A stretch of 64,000 bases of DNA from contig JAXRKN010000027.1 in assembly GCA_038502055.1 (NCBI GenBank), positions 248,001 through 312,000 on the forward strand, given 5' to 3'. Position numbers and translations under genes: made by a program. Below the pieces are notes generated by a model that saw only the letters and a list, made by a program, of their open reading frames with translations, ran no database searches and was not told the DNA's origin. This document shows, in pieces, positions 32,832 to 43,322 of this stretch (position 1 is the first letter of the stretch; each line of letters starts with the position of its first letter). Origin of the DNA: Tanytarsus gracilentus. Lineage: Eukaryota > Arthropoda > Insecta > Diptera > Chironomidae.

Positions 32832-33473
32832 ATGAATCGTCCGCGCATTGTCGCCTCAATTGCTCTCGCAATTTTTTTAATTATAATTTTTATAATTTAC
32901 GAAGTTGTCACCTACGAAAAATGGCTAACTCAATCCTACGTCAAGTGTAAATATGAAGAAAATTATTTTTGTAGAGTTGAAGAATTTCCAACTCGACGCG
33001 AAGGTCATCAGTTCATCAGAGATGCATTTGGAATTCATTTACTCGATGATCGAAATTATTCGAGACAAATTTCCGAAGTCAATCGAGTCATTTTCGATAA
33101 CATCAGTGTTAAACTTTTTCCCCGAAATTTGGAAAATTGTTTTGTGAATTTGGAAGAAATTTTCATCACTTTTTGTGGACTGAAAGAAATCAAAGGCGAA
33201 GACTTGAAGCCTTTTGGTGAAAAATTACTGAAAATTTTCCTCAACAACAATTTAATTGAGGTCATCGTGAGCGACGTGTTTGCATACAATTCAAACTTGA
33301 AAACTATCAATTTAGCTGATAATAAAATTAAAATCATCGCAAGTGAAACTTTTAAAAATTTAAATCGTCTCGAAAATTTGAATTTAAAAAATAACTTGTG
33401 CATTTCCGATGAATCGGAAAAAGATCAAAAAGTTACGAAAAAATTGATTTTAAAAATTCAAGAAAAGTGTTGA
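32832..33473 (+). CDS. Signal-anchored LRR protein, 213 aa
   Basis: Start chosen at 32832 (MNRPRIVASIALAIFLIIIFIIYE) because it puts a single hydrophobic anchor right after a short basic N-terminus; an ATG-less extension upstream adds no recognisable sequence. After the anchor come a Cys pair and then at least four leucine-rich repeats with the LxxLxLxxN pattern (KLLKIFLNNNLIEVI, NLKTINLADNKIKII, RLENLNLKNN), ending in Cys. It is likely a type II membrane or secreted LRR protein of the kind expanded in flies; the partner is unknown. Confidence 0.7.
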   Translation: MNRPRIVASIALAIFLIIIFIIYEVVTYEKWLTQSYVKCKYEENYFCRVEEFPTRREGHQFIRDAFGIHLLDDRNYSRQISEVNRVIFDNISVKLFPRNLENCFVNLEEIFITFCGLKEIKGEDLKPFGEKLLKIFLNNNLIEVIVSDVFAYNSNLKTINLADNKIKIIASETFKNLNRLENLNLKNNLCISDESEKDQKVTKKLILKIQEKC

Positions 33474-33903
33474 ATTTTTTTTAAACATTTTAATAAATTT
33501 AGAAGAGTTTTAAATAATTTTGATAAAATTTAATAATTTAATTAAGGAAAAAAATTCATCGAGCTTTCAAAATTAATGTTAAAAAATTAAATTATAGTAA
33601 ATAAATTTACAAAATTTAAATTTAACCCTTGCACATGTTTTTCATAAAATTTGCATGCAAATCTTTAAAAAATTGCTTGCAATTTGTCAATTAAAGAAAT
33701 TTTAATATTTTTCTATTAGAATTTCCATTCCCTTGAACGAAAGTAAAATAGCAAAGATCAAACCCATAAATCATTTCATTTAATCTCATTTTACTCTCTC
33801 AATTCTCTCGAAATTCATTCAATGAACCCAACAAACTCGTTTCTCATAGTCGCACATCATAGCGACAATAATTTTTTTCTGCATAACTTAAAACTAAATT
33901 GAG

Positions 33904-33940
33904 TATAAAGCTGAGGTTGAGTGAGAGCGAGAGAGTCAGT
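33904..33940 (+). promoter_or_regulatory. TATA and TCAGT initiator of the TIL-domain gene
   Basis: TATAAAG at 33904 and TCAGT at 33936-33940 are about 32 bp apart and just upstream of the ATG at 33957. Confidence 0.65.
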
Positions 33941-33956
33941 CTGCTGTTGATATTTC

Positions 33957-34407
33957 ATGATGAAAGTCTTTATCGTTGCTTTTGTGATTATTTCACTGAC
34001 CTTGGTGATCGACGCTGCGGATGACAGTGAGTATAATTCATGTAATTACCTTTGGATGATTTTAGAGGTTTTGATAAAAATTAAAATTGTTGAAAAGGTT
34101 TATTTTAAAAGTTTTAGTTTGAAATTTAAAACTAAGAATTTAAAACTAAAATTTTAGATTTAAAATATTTCAATTTTTTTAACTAGAGCCAGAATGCACA
34201 AAACCAAATGAGGAGTACATCATTTGTGGACCGATTTGTCCGGCAACTTGCACCGGACGAGATCCAAATTTGGATTGTAAATCACGAAAGTGCATCAAAG
34301 GATGTTACTGCAAAGCTGGGTTCTCTCGAACTCCAAACGGCAACTGCGTCAAACATGGCGAATGTCCTCGTGAGGGTGCAACAACAACAACAACAAAAAG
34401 ACCTTAA
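33957..34407 (+). CDS. Secreted TIL-domain cysteine-rich peptide (protease-inhibitor-like), 96 aa
   Basis: Exon 1 33957-34026 (MMKVFIVAFVIISLTLVIDA signal peptide), exon 2 34187-34407, phase 1. The mature peptide has ten Cys in the trypsin-inhibitor-like pattern: PECTKPNEEYIICGPICPATC, then DCKSRKCIKGCYCKAGFSR, NGNCV, GECP. A Thr-rich tail ends in KRP. TIL peptides inhibit serine proteases and occur in saliva, venom and haemolymph. The residues flanking the predicted reactive loop (between Cys 5 and 6) are visible, but the target is not predictable. Confidence 0.88.
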
Positions 34408-34497
34408 TAGACAGTTATGCAAATTATTTTAAATTGATGCAATTTTTTAATCAATTTTAATAAAAAGTGAAAAATTTATTTTTTGGATTTTTTTTAT

Positions 34498-34625
34498 AAC
34501 GTAAAATAATTTTTTTTAAATTTTTTCTAGTACAATTTTTGTTTTATGTTTGAACAATTTTTTTTCAGACTATTAATTTTTTTTAAAATGAGTCAATCGA
34601 TCATCAGACATCGAATCAGTCTTTA
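34498..34625 (+). other. Relic copy of the promoter/5' flank of the 39.3-kb gene
   Basis: The sequence TAACGTAAAATAATTTTTTT, then CTAGTACAA, TTTTGTTTTATGTTT, AGAC.ACTAT, GTCAATCG, CATCAG and AATCAGT parallels 39179-39300, the flank of the small secreted gene at 39327. Here the TATAAAAG is degraded (TATTAATTT) and no signal-peptide exon follows. Confidence 0.6.
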
Positions 34626-35165
34626 AAAATATTTTAAAAATTTAATTTTTTGGTTTTTGTTGCTTTAAAAAAATTAAAATTATTTTTTAGAATATTTTTT
34701 GAATGAGATTGATAATAGAATTAATTTTGCAGAACTTGAGACAATTATTGCTTAAATTTTTATCGATTTTCAACAGAATTAAACAAATTAAAATAACTAG
34801 AAATATTTTTATATTTCACTTTTACCTAAATAAATTTTTTAAGTGCCTAAATTTGACTCTGATTTTATAGACTAACTTTAATCTCTGAAACTTTCTGTTT
34901 TTAAATTTTTTCAGCAAAAATGTCTCAAAACCTATACCGTACAGGCTACATATACGTGGAAAAAAATTGTATGGAAAAAATGCGCTAAAAATTAACCCTA
35001 AAACTAGGGTCGCTAGTTTTTATTACCAGAATACCTAACTGTTGGATATTTTTGTATTTTTAGGGTAAATTTTTTAAAAAATTGTTAAAAATCGAAATAA
35101 ATTCTGAACAATTTATGAAAAGAGCTGATATAAAATATTTTTTGAAAGTTTATGATTTTAATTTT

Positions 35166-35424
35166 TTCAGAGACGATTTTCAACTTAATAAAAATAATAT
35201 TTTTAAGTTTTCTTAAAATTTATATCGTTGAAATAAAACAAGTTTAAAGCAGTTTTAACTTGAATTATCAAGACATTTTAAGTAAACACATCGACAAGCG
35301 TAAAAAACAGTTTTGTGCTGCGTAATTTAGCTCGAAACACTTTTATTTGCTTAAATGTCTGTATTTGAGCAAGTTTCAAAGTTTTAATGAAACTCGGAGT
35401 TGAAAATTAATCGAACATTTTTTA
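35166..35424 (+). repeat. Dispersed repeat, copy 1
   Basis: Shares TCAGAGAC, the ACTTGAATTATCA.GACATTTTAAGTAAACA block, GCGTAATTTAGCTCGAAAC, TTTTATTTGCTTAAATGTCTG and TATTTGAGCAAGTTTCAAAG with copies at 38751 and 40315. Confidence 0.8.
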
Positions 35425-35645
35425 AAATTCTTTGTGTTACCACGTGTTGGGTTATCAGAAATTAATCAATAAAATAATGTTTAAGCCATTTTTTTTGTGA
35501 ATATTTTAAAGATTTGCTGCAGACATCAATCTTTAATTCAAAGTTTTATTCGAAAATATTTTTTTTTGAAATTTTTATTTCATACTAAAGAATCGTTCAA
35601 ATTACAATTTTTTTTAGCTAAGTGATTTATCTAATAACATTCAGA

Positions 35646-35708
35646 GATGGGCAAATAGAATGTAACCGAATAAAAAATTACATGTAAATTTTCTGTAATT
35701 GCCCATCA
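35646..35708. repeat. Small fold-back sequence GATGGGCAAT/ATTGCCCATC
   Basis: AGAGATGGGCAAATAGAATG is answered by TTTCTGTAATTGCCCATCAC across about 63 bp. The left half recurs near 39131 and, shortened, near 40810, each just 3' of a dispersed-repeat copy. Confidence 0.55.
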
Positions 35709-35951
35709 CTGATGACATTTTAAAAATGAGAACTACTTTCTCTCATTTTTAGATCAACGAAAGTGATAAAAATTTTAACTTACAAAATGACTTTGCTTCA
35801 CATAAGAATGAAATCATTTTGGAAACTTTCAATATTGCATCTAAAAGTTTCAATTAAAATTTTCGCAGTTTCATTTTTTTTTTAAAAAAATAATTGAATT
35901 AAAAATCAGCTTCGACGTCATTTTTTTTGGTAACTCAACACTTTTACCATC

Positions 35952-38432
35952 TTATTTATGGATGTCATGAGGATTGACGCACTTTTTGCACTCTACACAT
36001 GTGCAAGTGTCTCTATTCCATGAAGATCCTGTTGGACAGCCTCGGAGTGGTGGATCAGCAATGCACTCACATTCGCATGATGTTGAATTGAAGCCTGAGA
36101 ATAAACTTTCATTGCAATAGAGATTTGGTTTTCTACAAACACATCCACACTCTTTAATACTCCATCTTCTTATTGGATCGTTTCCAGGACAATTTTTTTT
36201 TTCTAATTCATCAACACAGTCACAACTGCACGTACTTTTATCCCAAATATGTTTTGGATTTTTAATTTCACAATTACCAGGATCTCTTCTATCTTCTGGG
36301 CAATCACATTGACAAGTATCAAAATTGAATTCATGTAAAGGATTAGAATAGCAATCTTTTCTTTCATTTGTGCAGTCACATTGACAAGTGGCGTTGTTCC
36401 ATCTTTTATTGTCACCACAGTATTTTGGAATTGTTTCTTCTTTACATTCGCATTGACAGGTTTCAGCACACCAATACTGTAATATTAATTATGAGTAGAT
36501 CAATGTAATTAAATAAAGAAAAGTATCTAACCGTCAAACTGTTACTACATCCTTCATGTGGAGGGTTTTCTGGAGAACAAGGATCAACACACTGACATCC
36601 TCTCTTTGGACTGAAAAACTGTGGCCATTTGCATGTTGGTTTAACTTCTTCTTGATTTGGACAAGTACAATTGCATGTTTTTTTATTCCATGTTTGACCC
36701 TCATATGCACAAGGATACGGATCCCATTTGCAAGTTGTATCACATGTTAAATTATCCCAAAGATGCAAAGCTGGATCAACTTCAACTCTAGGATAAGGAC
36801 ACTCGCAGCCACAGAAACTTGAATTATATTTTTGTGGACCAGGACAAAGAAATACACTTATGCATTCAACTTTGCATGTATCAGAATTCCACCATTTAAT
36901 AGTTGTATTATAATCAGAGGGCTCTGAATCTTGACATTCGACTTTGCATGTATCAGAGTTCCACCATTTAATTTTTTTATCATATTCAGAGGGCTCTGAA
37001 TCTTGACATTCGACTTTGCATGTATCAGAGTTCCACCATTTAATTTTTTTATCATATTCAGAGGGCTCTGAATCTTGACATTCGACTTTGCATGTATCAG
37101 AGTTCCACCATTTAATTTTTTTATCATATTCAGAGGGCTCTGAATCTTGACATTCGACTTTGCATGTATCAGAGTTCCACCATTTAATTTTTTTATCATA
37201 TTCAGAGGGCTCTGAATCTTGACATTCGACTTTGCATTTATCAGAGTTCCACCATTTAATTTTTTTATCATATTCAGAGGGCTCTGAATCTTGACATTCG
37301 ACTTTGCATGTATCAGAGTTCCACCATTTAATTTTTTTATCATATTCAGAGGGCTCTGAATCTTGACATTCGACTTTGCATGTATCAGAGTTCCACCATT
37401 TAATTTTTTTTATCATATTCAGAGGGCTCTGAATCTTGACATTCGACTTTGCATGTATCAGAGTTCCACCATTTAATTTTTTTATCATATTCAGAGGGCT
37501 CTGAATCTTGACATTCGACTTTGCATGTATCAGAGTTCCACCATTTAATTTTTTTATCATATTCAGAGGGCTCTGAATCTTGACATTCGACTTTGCATGT
37601 ATCAGAGTTCCACCATTTAATTTTTTTATCATATTCAGAGGGCTCTGAATCTTGACATTCGACTTTGCATTTATCAGAGTTCCACCATTTAATTTTTTTA
37701 TCATATTCAGAGGGCTCTGAATCTTGACATTCGACTTTGCATGTATCAGAGTTCCACCATTTAATTTTTTTATCATATTCAGAGGGCTCTGAATCTTGAC
37801 ATTCGACTTTGCATGTATCAGAGTTCCACCATTTAATTTTTTTATCATATTCAGAGGGCTCTGAATCTTGACATTCGACTTTGCATTTATCAGAGTTCCA
37901 CCATTTAATTTTTTTATCATATTCAGAGGGCTCTGAATCTTGACATTCAACTGCACAGGTGTTATCGTTCCACTGCTTATTTTTTGGAATATCCCTTGGG
38001 CATGGATTTTTACATTCAAGCACACAGTTGACACTATCCCACTTTTTATTTTCCGGAATTTTAGCAGGTGCTGGACATCCGCACTTACATGTACTGAAAT
38101 CGAGTTTTTCATTTCCTGGACATGGCTTACACCAATTGCAGGTTTCATCATCAAAAACTGCATCGATTGGGAAACATTTAGTTTCTTTGGGACATTCACA
38201 TTTACACTTGTTCCAATCCCACTTCTTCTTTCCCTCGCATGCTTCTTCTTTCACACAGTGACGATTTCGTTTAAGACCCTCAGTTTCAAGGAAGAGCGCT
38301 AAGAAAAGGAGAAAAGTTTTATTTTAAATTTTTACCAAAATTATTCACTTTATCTAATTTCACATCACAAAATCTTTTTTTCAACTCACTGCTTGCTATT
38401 AAGAGCACACAAATAAAAAGTAAAGTTTTCAT
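35952..38432 (-). CDS. Cys-rich tandem-repeat secretory protein (Balbiani-ring-3/silk-like), with an apparent frameshift
   Basis: Exon 1 38432-38390 (signal peptide MKTLLFICVLLIAS), exon 2 38298-36532, exon 3 36476-35952. The ends carry WN..C.C.C (CXCXC) motifs (KWDWNKCKCEC, RWNNATCQCDC, IWDKSTCSCDC), as in BR3-type salivary proteins of chironomids. The core is 15 tandem 24-residue repeats of the type CKVECQDSEPSEYD plus KKIKWWNSDT. One repeat (37407-37414) has T8 where all others have T7, which shifts the frame and gives YDKKN-stop. The upstream frame (38254-37400) and downstream frame (37400-36463) are otherwise fully open and in register. So this is either one extra base in the assembly or a real truncation. 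Promoter: AAATAAAAG (about 38482) and ATCAGTAA (about 38455). Exact family assignment is inference. Confidence 0.75.
36870..37950 (-). repeat. 15 tandem 72-bp repeats in the Balbiani-ring-like gene
   Basis: Fifteen copies of a 72-bp unit that are almost identical in DNA. Variants: ACA/AAA changing Thr to Lys in three units, the T8 unit, and the last unit (EPSDYNTT). Near-perfect identity indicates recent homogenisation. Confidence 0.95.
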
Positions 38433-38750
38433 ACTTGATGAAATTCAAAAAATTACTGATGCCAGCTCCTAACTCAAATTGCCTTTTATTTGAAATTTTA
38501 AAGGCGGAGTTTAATTTTAATGCTTTTCTCGATCCAATTAAAAGTTTTTCAAAATAATGTAAGTTAAGATAGAAAAGACAATAAGGACGGTCTGTTTCCA
38601 TAAAAACCAGAAATTTCAATTGTATATTTTTGAGGATTCAAAAAACGAGGATTTTTTTTGAAAATCAAGTTAAAATTCAAAAAATTTGACCGTCTCATAG
38701 CAGAGATTGATTTAAAACTTTTTTACAATGCTTTTCAGCTAAAAAATTTT

Positions 38751-39091
38751 CAGAGACAATTTTTAACATAAATAAAAACTTTATCATTCTGTTATAAATT
38801 TAATCGTTCTTTTATAATTTAAAACAAGTTCAAAGTCGTTTAAAATTGAACTATTGGGACATTTCAAGTTAAACACATCGACTAGCAACTATATGTGTTG
38901 CGTAGTTTTTCTCGAAACTCTTTTATTTGTTTAAATGTCTGTATTTGAGCAAGTTTCAAGTTTTAATGAAACTCGTAGCTGAAAATTAATCGAACATTTT
39001 TTAAGTCAACATTAAAAATTTAATAAAATGATAAAAAAATAGTTAAAAATTTAATTTTGAATTTTTTTGACTACTAGATTGAAATTTTTTA
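38751..39091 (+). repeat. Dispersed repeat, copy 2
   Basis: Same family as 35166 and 40315. Copies 2 and 3 stay similar further downstream (AAGTCAACATT.AAAAATT.AATAAAA, GATTGA.ATTTTT). Confidence 0.8.
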
Positions 39092-39262
39092 TAATTGCAA
39101 AAGTCGAAGTTCACTCTTTGATGATAATTGGCAGAGATGGGCAATTACAAAAAAAATACATGCATGCAATTTTTTTTCTAACGTAAAATAATTTTTTTAA
39201 ATTTAGCTATAACTTTTTTTAGTACAACTTCTGTTTTATGTTTTATTAAATTTTTAGACGAC

Positions 39263-39300
39263 TATAAAAGAAGTCAATCGCTCGTGTCATACTCATCAGT
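39263..39300 (+). promoter_or_regulatory. TATA box and TCAGT initiator
   Basis: TATAAAAG at 39263 and TCAGT at 39296-39300, 31-33 bp apart, just upstream of the ATG at 39327. Confidence 0.7.
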
Positions 39301-39326
39301 GTTTGGAAGTCCTTTAAAGAAGAAAA

Positions 39327-40054
39327 ATGAGAAAATTGATTTTGTTACTTTTTGTGGCTTTTGGTAAGAAAAAAATTAGAGTTCAAAAATTAATTCTTAA
39401 AATTTTCATCCAGCTCTAGCAAAACGTCCAAAGTGTGAAACACTCTTTGCCATTCAATTCGACCAAGCTTTAGCAAAATTTGAAACTCTCAACATCGCAA
39501 GTTCTGGTGCTTTGACTGAACTACTTGATCTTTTGAACCAAAATCGTGATTTGTTGAGATCTCGAAATTTAACCGCGGTTTTGGATTATATTTTCGAAAA
39601 TTTGTATTTCCCTACGGACGCTGCAGTGACACCAAGTGCAGCACGTAGAAAGCGACAAACGGTTGACTGTGGCGCACTTGAAGCATCCCTCAACACAACT
39701 TTGTCACAAATAGATGCGAGTCAGGCCAATCTTAATACAATCGCAACAAGTATAGCTTCTCTCAACCAAAATCTAACTCAATATCAAGCACAAGCTTCAA
39801 CAGCCACTGGACAAGATCTTGAGGTTGCGAATTTAATTATTCAAATCTTCCAAATCGCCATCGATAACAATGAGGCAACTGCGACTATTGCTCAAGCTCA
39901 ATTGGATCAACTTGTTTTAAATAGGGATCTGTTGTCGAGCAGTATTGACAGTGATTGCACATTTTGTAATAGTCGCATCAGACTTAGAATTGAAGCTTCA
40001 TGCGCTCCAGATGAAATATTTTCAGTCAGCTCATGTTCATGTGTCTCTCCATGA
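39327..40054 (+). CDS. Small secreted relative of the N-terminal module of the lectin genes, 225 aa
   Basis: Exon 1 39327-39363 (signal peptide MRKLILLLFVAF), exon 2 39414-40054, phase 1. After a pro-region comes a furin-like site (ARRKRQTVDC), then about 110 residues of Asn/Gln/Thr/Ala-rich amphipathic sequence between two Cys, then a short Cys-rich tail (CTFCNSR, CAPDEIF, SSCSCVSP). Signal, pro-region, RxKRQ, Cys, coiled-coil-like segment and Cys follow the same order as the first 170 residues of the proteins at 2936 and 61283, but there is no lectin module. It is probably a diverged, truncated family member. The function is unknown. Confidence 0.78.
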
Positions 40055-41143
40055 TAGTTTAATGCTACCATGTGTTACTTTTTTTCCAGGATAATCTAAA
40101 CCTTTAAAAATGCAACAAAAATGTATATTTTATGGTTTTTAAAGATTTCAATAAAACATTCTGGATTTTTATAAAAAAAACTTTAAAATTTTTTCAACTG
40201 CTATTTTTTTGACAGGTCTTATATACAGGTTTTAGACAGGACAAGGAACGTCTGGTCGGCCTTATTACAATCCTGTTCTTAGAGTATTTTCATTTAAAGC
40301 TAAATTACATCGGTTTTCAATAGAAAACAAGATCTAAGTAGTTTTAACTTGAATTATCAGGACATTTTAAGTAAACATCGACACGTTTAGGCTGTCAACT
40401 ATGTGGTGCGTAATTTAGCTCGAAACTCTTTTATTTGCTTAAATGTCTGTATTTGAGCAAGTTTCAAAGTTTTAATGATGCTTGCATAGCTGAAAACGGA
40501 TCGAAAGTCAACATGTTTTTAAAGTCAACATTGAAAATTAATAAAACGATGAAAAAAAAATACTTAAAAATTTAAGTTGGAATTTTTTTTGAGTATCAGA
40601 TTGAGATTTTTGTCCCGGATTTTGTCGATTGAAATGTATTCGTTCACTATAAAAATTCGTATTTAACGGCCATCTAAACTTTTGTTCATAATTTGGAAAT
40701 TAATTAAGATAAAATTCTGAAACAAATAACAGAAAATTTTTTGGTATTTTTACACTAATTTTAAGAATTTTTTTTCGTCCCCGGGATCCCCGTTTAAAAA
40801 GTCGGGGAACGGAGATGGGCACTTGTATTTCTAAAACCAATTTTTTTCAAGTTTATTTCTTGATTTTTTTTAATAACGACTTTTTCTGCCTGGTAAATGA
40901 TTTTTTCTTTTTTTTGCCACTTCGAACCGTAATCGTGTTATCAAAATTATTTATCACAGCCATAAAATTATCTTGAGATGTTGTGATTATTTAATCTTAC
41001 GCTAATTAATTTCACTCATGTCAAAAAAACATTCTTAGATAATTTTTAATTGCGTGTGATTAAAAATTTGTCTTAAATCTTATTATTTAATTGTCGCAAG
41101 AAATCCAAGTCACTATCAGTGTATTAAAATCTTCCATTCCACG
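40055..41143. other. Intergenic region with dispersed repeat copy 3
   Basis: About 1.1 kb without a gene. It holds the repeat at 40315-40603 and a GC-rich island around 40790-40815 (CCCCGGGATCCCCG, a small palindrome), then AT-rich flank of the synthetase gene. Confidence 0.5.
40315..40603 (+). repeat. Dispersed repeat, copy 3
   Basis: Contains TTTAACTTGAATTATCAGGA, TGCGTAATTTAGCTCGAAAC, TTGCTTAAATGTCTGTATTT and GAGCAAGTTTCAAAGTTTTA, as in copies 1 and 2. Confidence 0.8.
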
Positions 41144-43040
41144 ATGAGCTCAAGTAAACTTTTTTCATATGATGCGGAAAATAAAATTTGGAGTGGTCCA
41201 AATCGACCATGTCTATACAACACGAATGTGAGTGCCGGTTATGTGATGTTGAACGCTCTCAAGAACACACCCGATCGAATTATGCAAGTTTGCGATGACA
41301 CGGGTGTCGAATTGACATGCAGTGAAATGTACAAAAGATCAATAATTATGGCCAAGTTTTTAAGTGAAAAACTCAACTTGAAAGAGTGCGACATTGTTGG
41401 CTTTATCGTCAATAATTCGGAGAATGTTGCATCATGCGTTTTTGCATGTCTCTCAATGGGCTTTCCACTCAATCCATTGGCAAAAGTTTTGGCCGAGTCT
41501 GATGTCATTTTTATGTTTTCAATGACAAAACCAAAATTAATTATTTGCGATCGAGATTCAGTTGAAAAAGTTCTTAAAGCTGTCGAAAAAATGCGCATTG
41601 AATGTTTGCTGATAACGATGGATGAAAAAGTTGAAGGCTTCGATTTTGTTGGCGATATTTTGGAGAATTTTGAAGGAAATGTTAACGACTTTGAGTGAGT
41701 TTTTATTCAAAATTAAAAATTCAATGATTAAAATTCCTCACAGATTTCCAACTCTCACATCGAAAGCCCTTTCAATGGCTGCAATTCTAAGTTCATCAGG
41801 AACTTCCACCAAAACTAAAGGAATTGTCAAACCACATCGTCAAATCATCGAAACCATTCCTAACTGGGCCGACTCTCATCCACGTGAATCCAACACAATT
41901 CTTCTTCTTATTTCAATATTTTGGAATACTTCATATTGGTTTATGATGGCTGCGGCTGCATATGGTGACAAGATGATAATTACCTCTAAATACATTGATC
42001 CGAAATATTTTTACGAACTGGTTAATCGTCAAAAAGTAACTGTCACTAACTGTATGCCGTTTTTTGGTAAGGAACTGTTGAAAAGTTCTGATGTGAAAGC
42101 GATGGAAAGTGTGAAACTTTTGGTGGTTCTTGGATCAATTTTCAATGCAAAATTTGTTAAAGATTTGGAGAGAATTGTCCCGAAAGCTGACATCGGAGGA
42201 TGTTATGGAAGCACTGAGGGTGATGTGCTTATTTATACGAAGAAAATTGGTGAAAATGGAGCAACATCGGGAACACCTTGTGCAAATGTTAAATTGAAGG
42301 TGAATTATTTTAAATATTTGTCAAAACTCAAACGGATTTTTTTATTCAAACTTTATTTCAAAATAATATTTAAATTTTAAAGATACGTTACAAAAATCTC
42401 AAATATTTTCAATGTAACGTATTTTTTCAAACTGGAAAATCATTTTGCTCTTCTTATTTTCCTAAATGACAAATTTTCTTGTTTCCCGACTTTGTAACTA
42501 AAAATAATTTAGATAATCGATGAAAATGGAATTTCTCTCGGTCCAAATTCGAGAGGTCAAATTTGTTTCAAATCTCCAACAATGTTCACTTCATATTTTA
42601 ATGAACCGGAACTTACATCGCAAGCATTTGATGCAGAAGGCTGGGGTTACTCGGGTGATGTTGGATATTTCGATAATGATGGATGTCTTTTCATAGTGGA
42701 CCGAATTAAACACCTTTTAAAATTCAAAAACCTAATTTTTACACCCCATGAGGTTGAAGAAATTATCAATCAAATTGATGGCGTCACTGGAAGTTGTGTT
42801 GTTGGCGTTTACGATGAAATTGTTGGTTATGACATAATTTATGCTTTCATCATAAAAAATCAAAATGAAATCGACGAAAATTTCATAATTGATTATGTCG
42901 CTAAAAATACGTCAGATGCTAAACGAATAAGGGGTGCGGTTTTTTTTGTGGATGATTTTCCAACAACGCCAACAAGGAAAATCAAAACCAACGTTTTAAA
43001 GGAAATTGCGCGTGAATATCACGGAAAGATAAACAAATGA
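41144..43040 (+). CDS. Acyl-CoA synthetase (ANL superfamily, luciferase/4CL-like), 544 aa
   Basis: Exons 41144-41694, 41744-42299 and 42513-43040. Motifs in order: SSSGTSTKTKG (AMP-binding P-loop, A3), CYGSTEGD (A5, usually YGxTE), GYSGDVGYFD with the adenosine-binding Asp (A7), DRIKHLLKFK (A8 hinge), and a C-terminal TPTRKIKT where the catalytic Lys of the A10 motif is expected. There is no SKL-type peroxisomal signal (ends INK). It activates a carboxylic acid to acyl-AMP and then acyl-CoA; the substrate is not predictable. The P-loop is Ser/Thr-changed relative to the usual SSGTTGxPKG. Intron 2 carries an interspersed element. Confidence 0.92.
42340..42500 (-). repeat. Interspersed element with ATACGTTA palindrome, synthetase intron 2
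   Basis: Reverse-complement relative of 24725-24860: GATACGTTAC...GTAACGTATTTT forms an imperfect palindrome, followed by AACTGGAAAATC, TCTTCTTATTTTCCTAAATG and AAATTTTCTTGTTTC. Confidence 0.7.
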
Positions 43041-43322
43041 ATTTAATTCTTTTTTGAATCATTTTATTCACAGACTAAATTTAAAACATTTGTGTTTATT
43101 TAATAAAATAATTTTTAATACCAATGCAAATAGTTTTTAAGGCTCTTTATAGCATTTAAGTTTCCGACTACGAAAATAATTTTAGTGGCTAATGTAGGGA
43201 GGATAAAATCACTATTTTAAATTGGATATCAACATTAATTAGTGAGACTTGAAAAAACTTTCAAAGTTTTTAAAAATTTCACCTCAATCCTCACAAATAA
43301 AAATAAAATCCTCAATTTTAAT

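Larger units (their letters stand above)
34626..35951. other. Gene-poor AT-rich region with repeats
   Basis: About 1.3 kb without a gene. It contains a small palindrome ACCCTAAAACTAGGGT (about 34994-35010), a dispersed repeat (35166-35424), and a fold-back segment GATGGGCAAAT...GTAATTGCCCATC at 35646-35708. Confidence 0.6.

Noticed and set aside
36463..38199. A 578-aa minus-strand ORF with NMIKKLNGGTLIHAKS repeats
   Set aside because: Its upstream half is the out-of-frame reading of the 72-bp repeat. Only its part downstream of the A8 run is the true frame.
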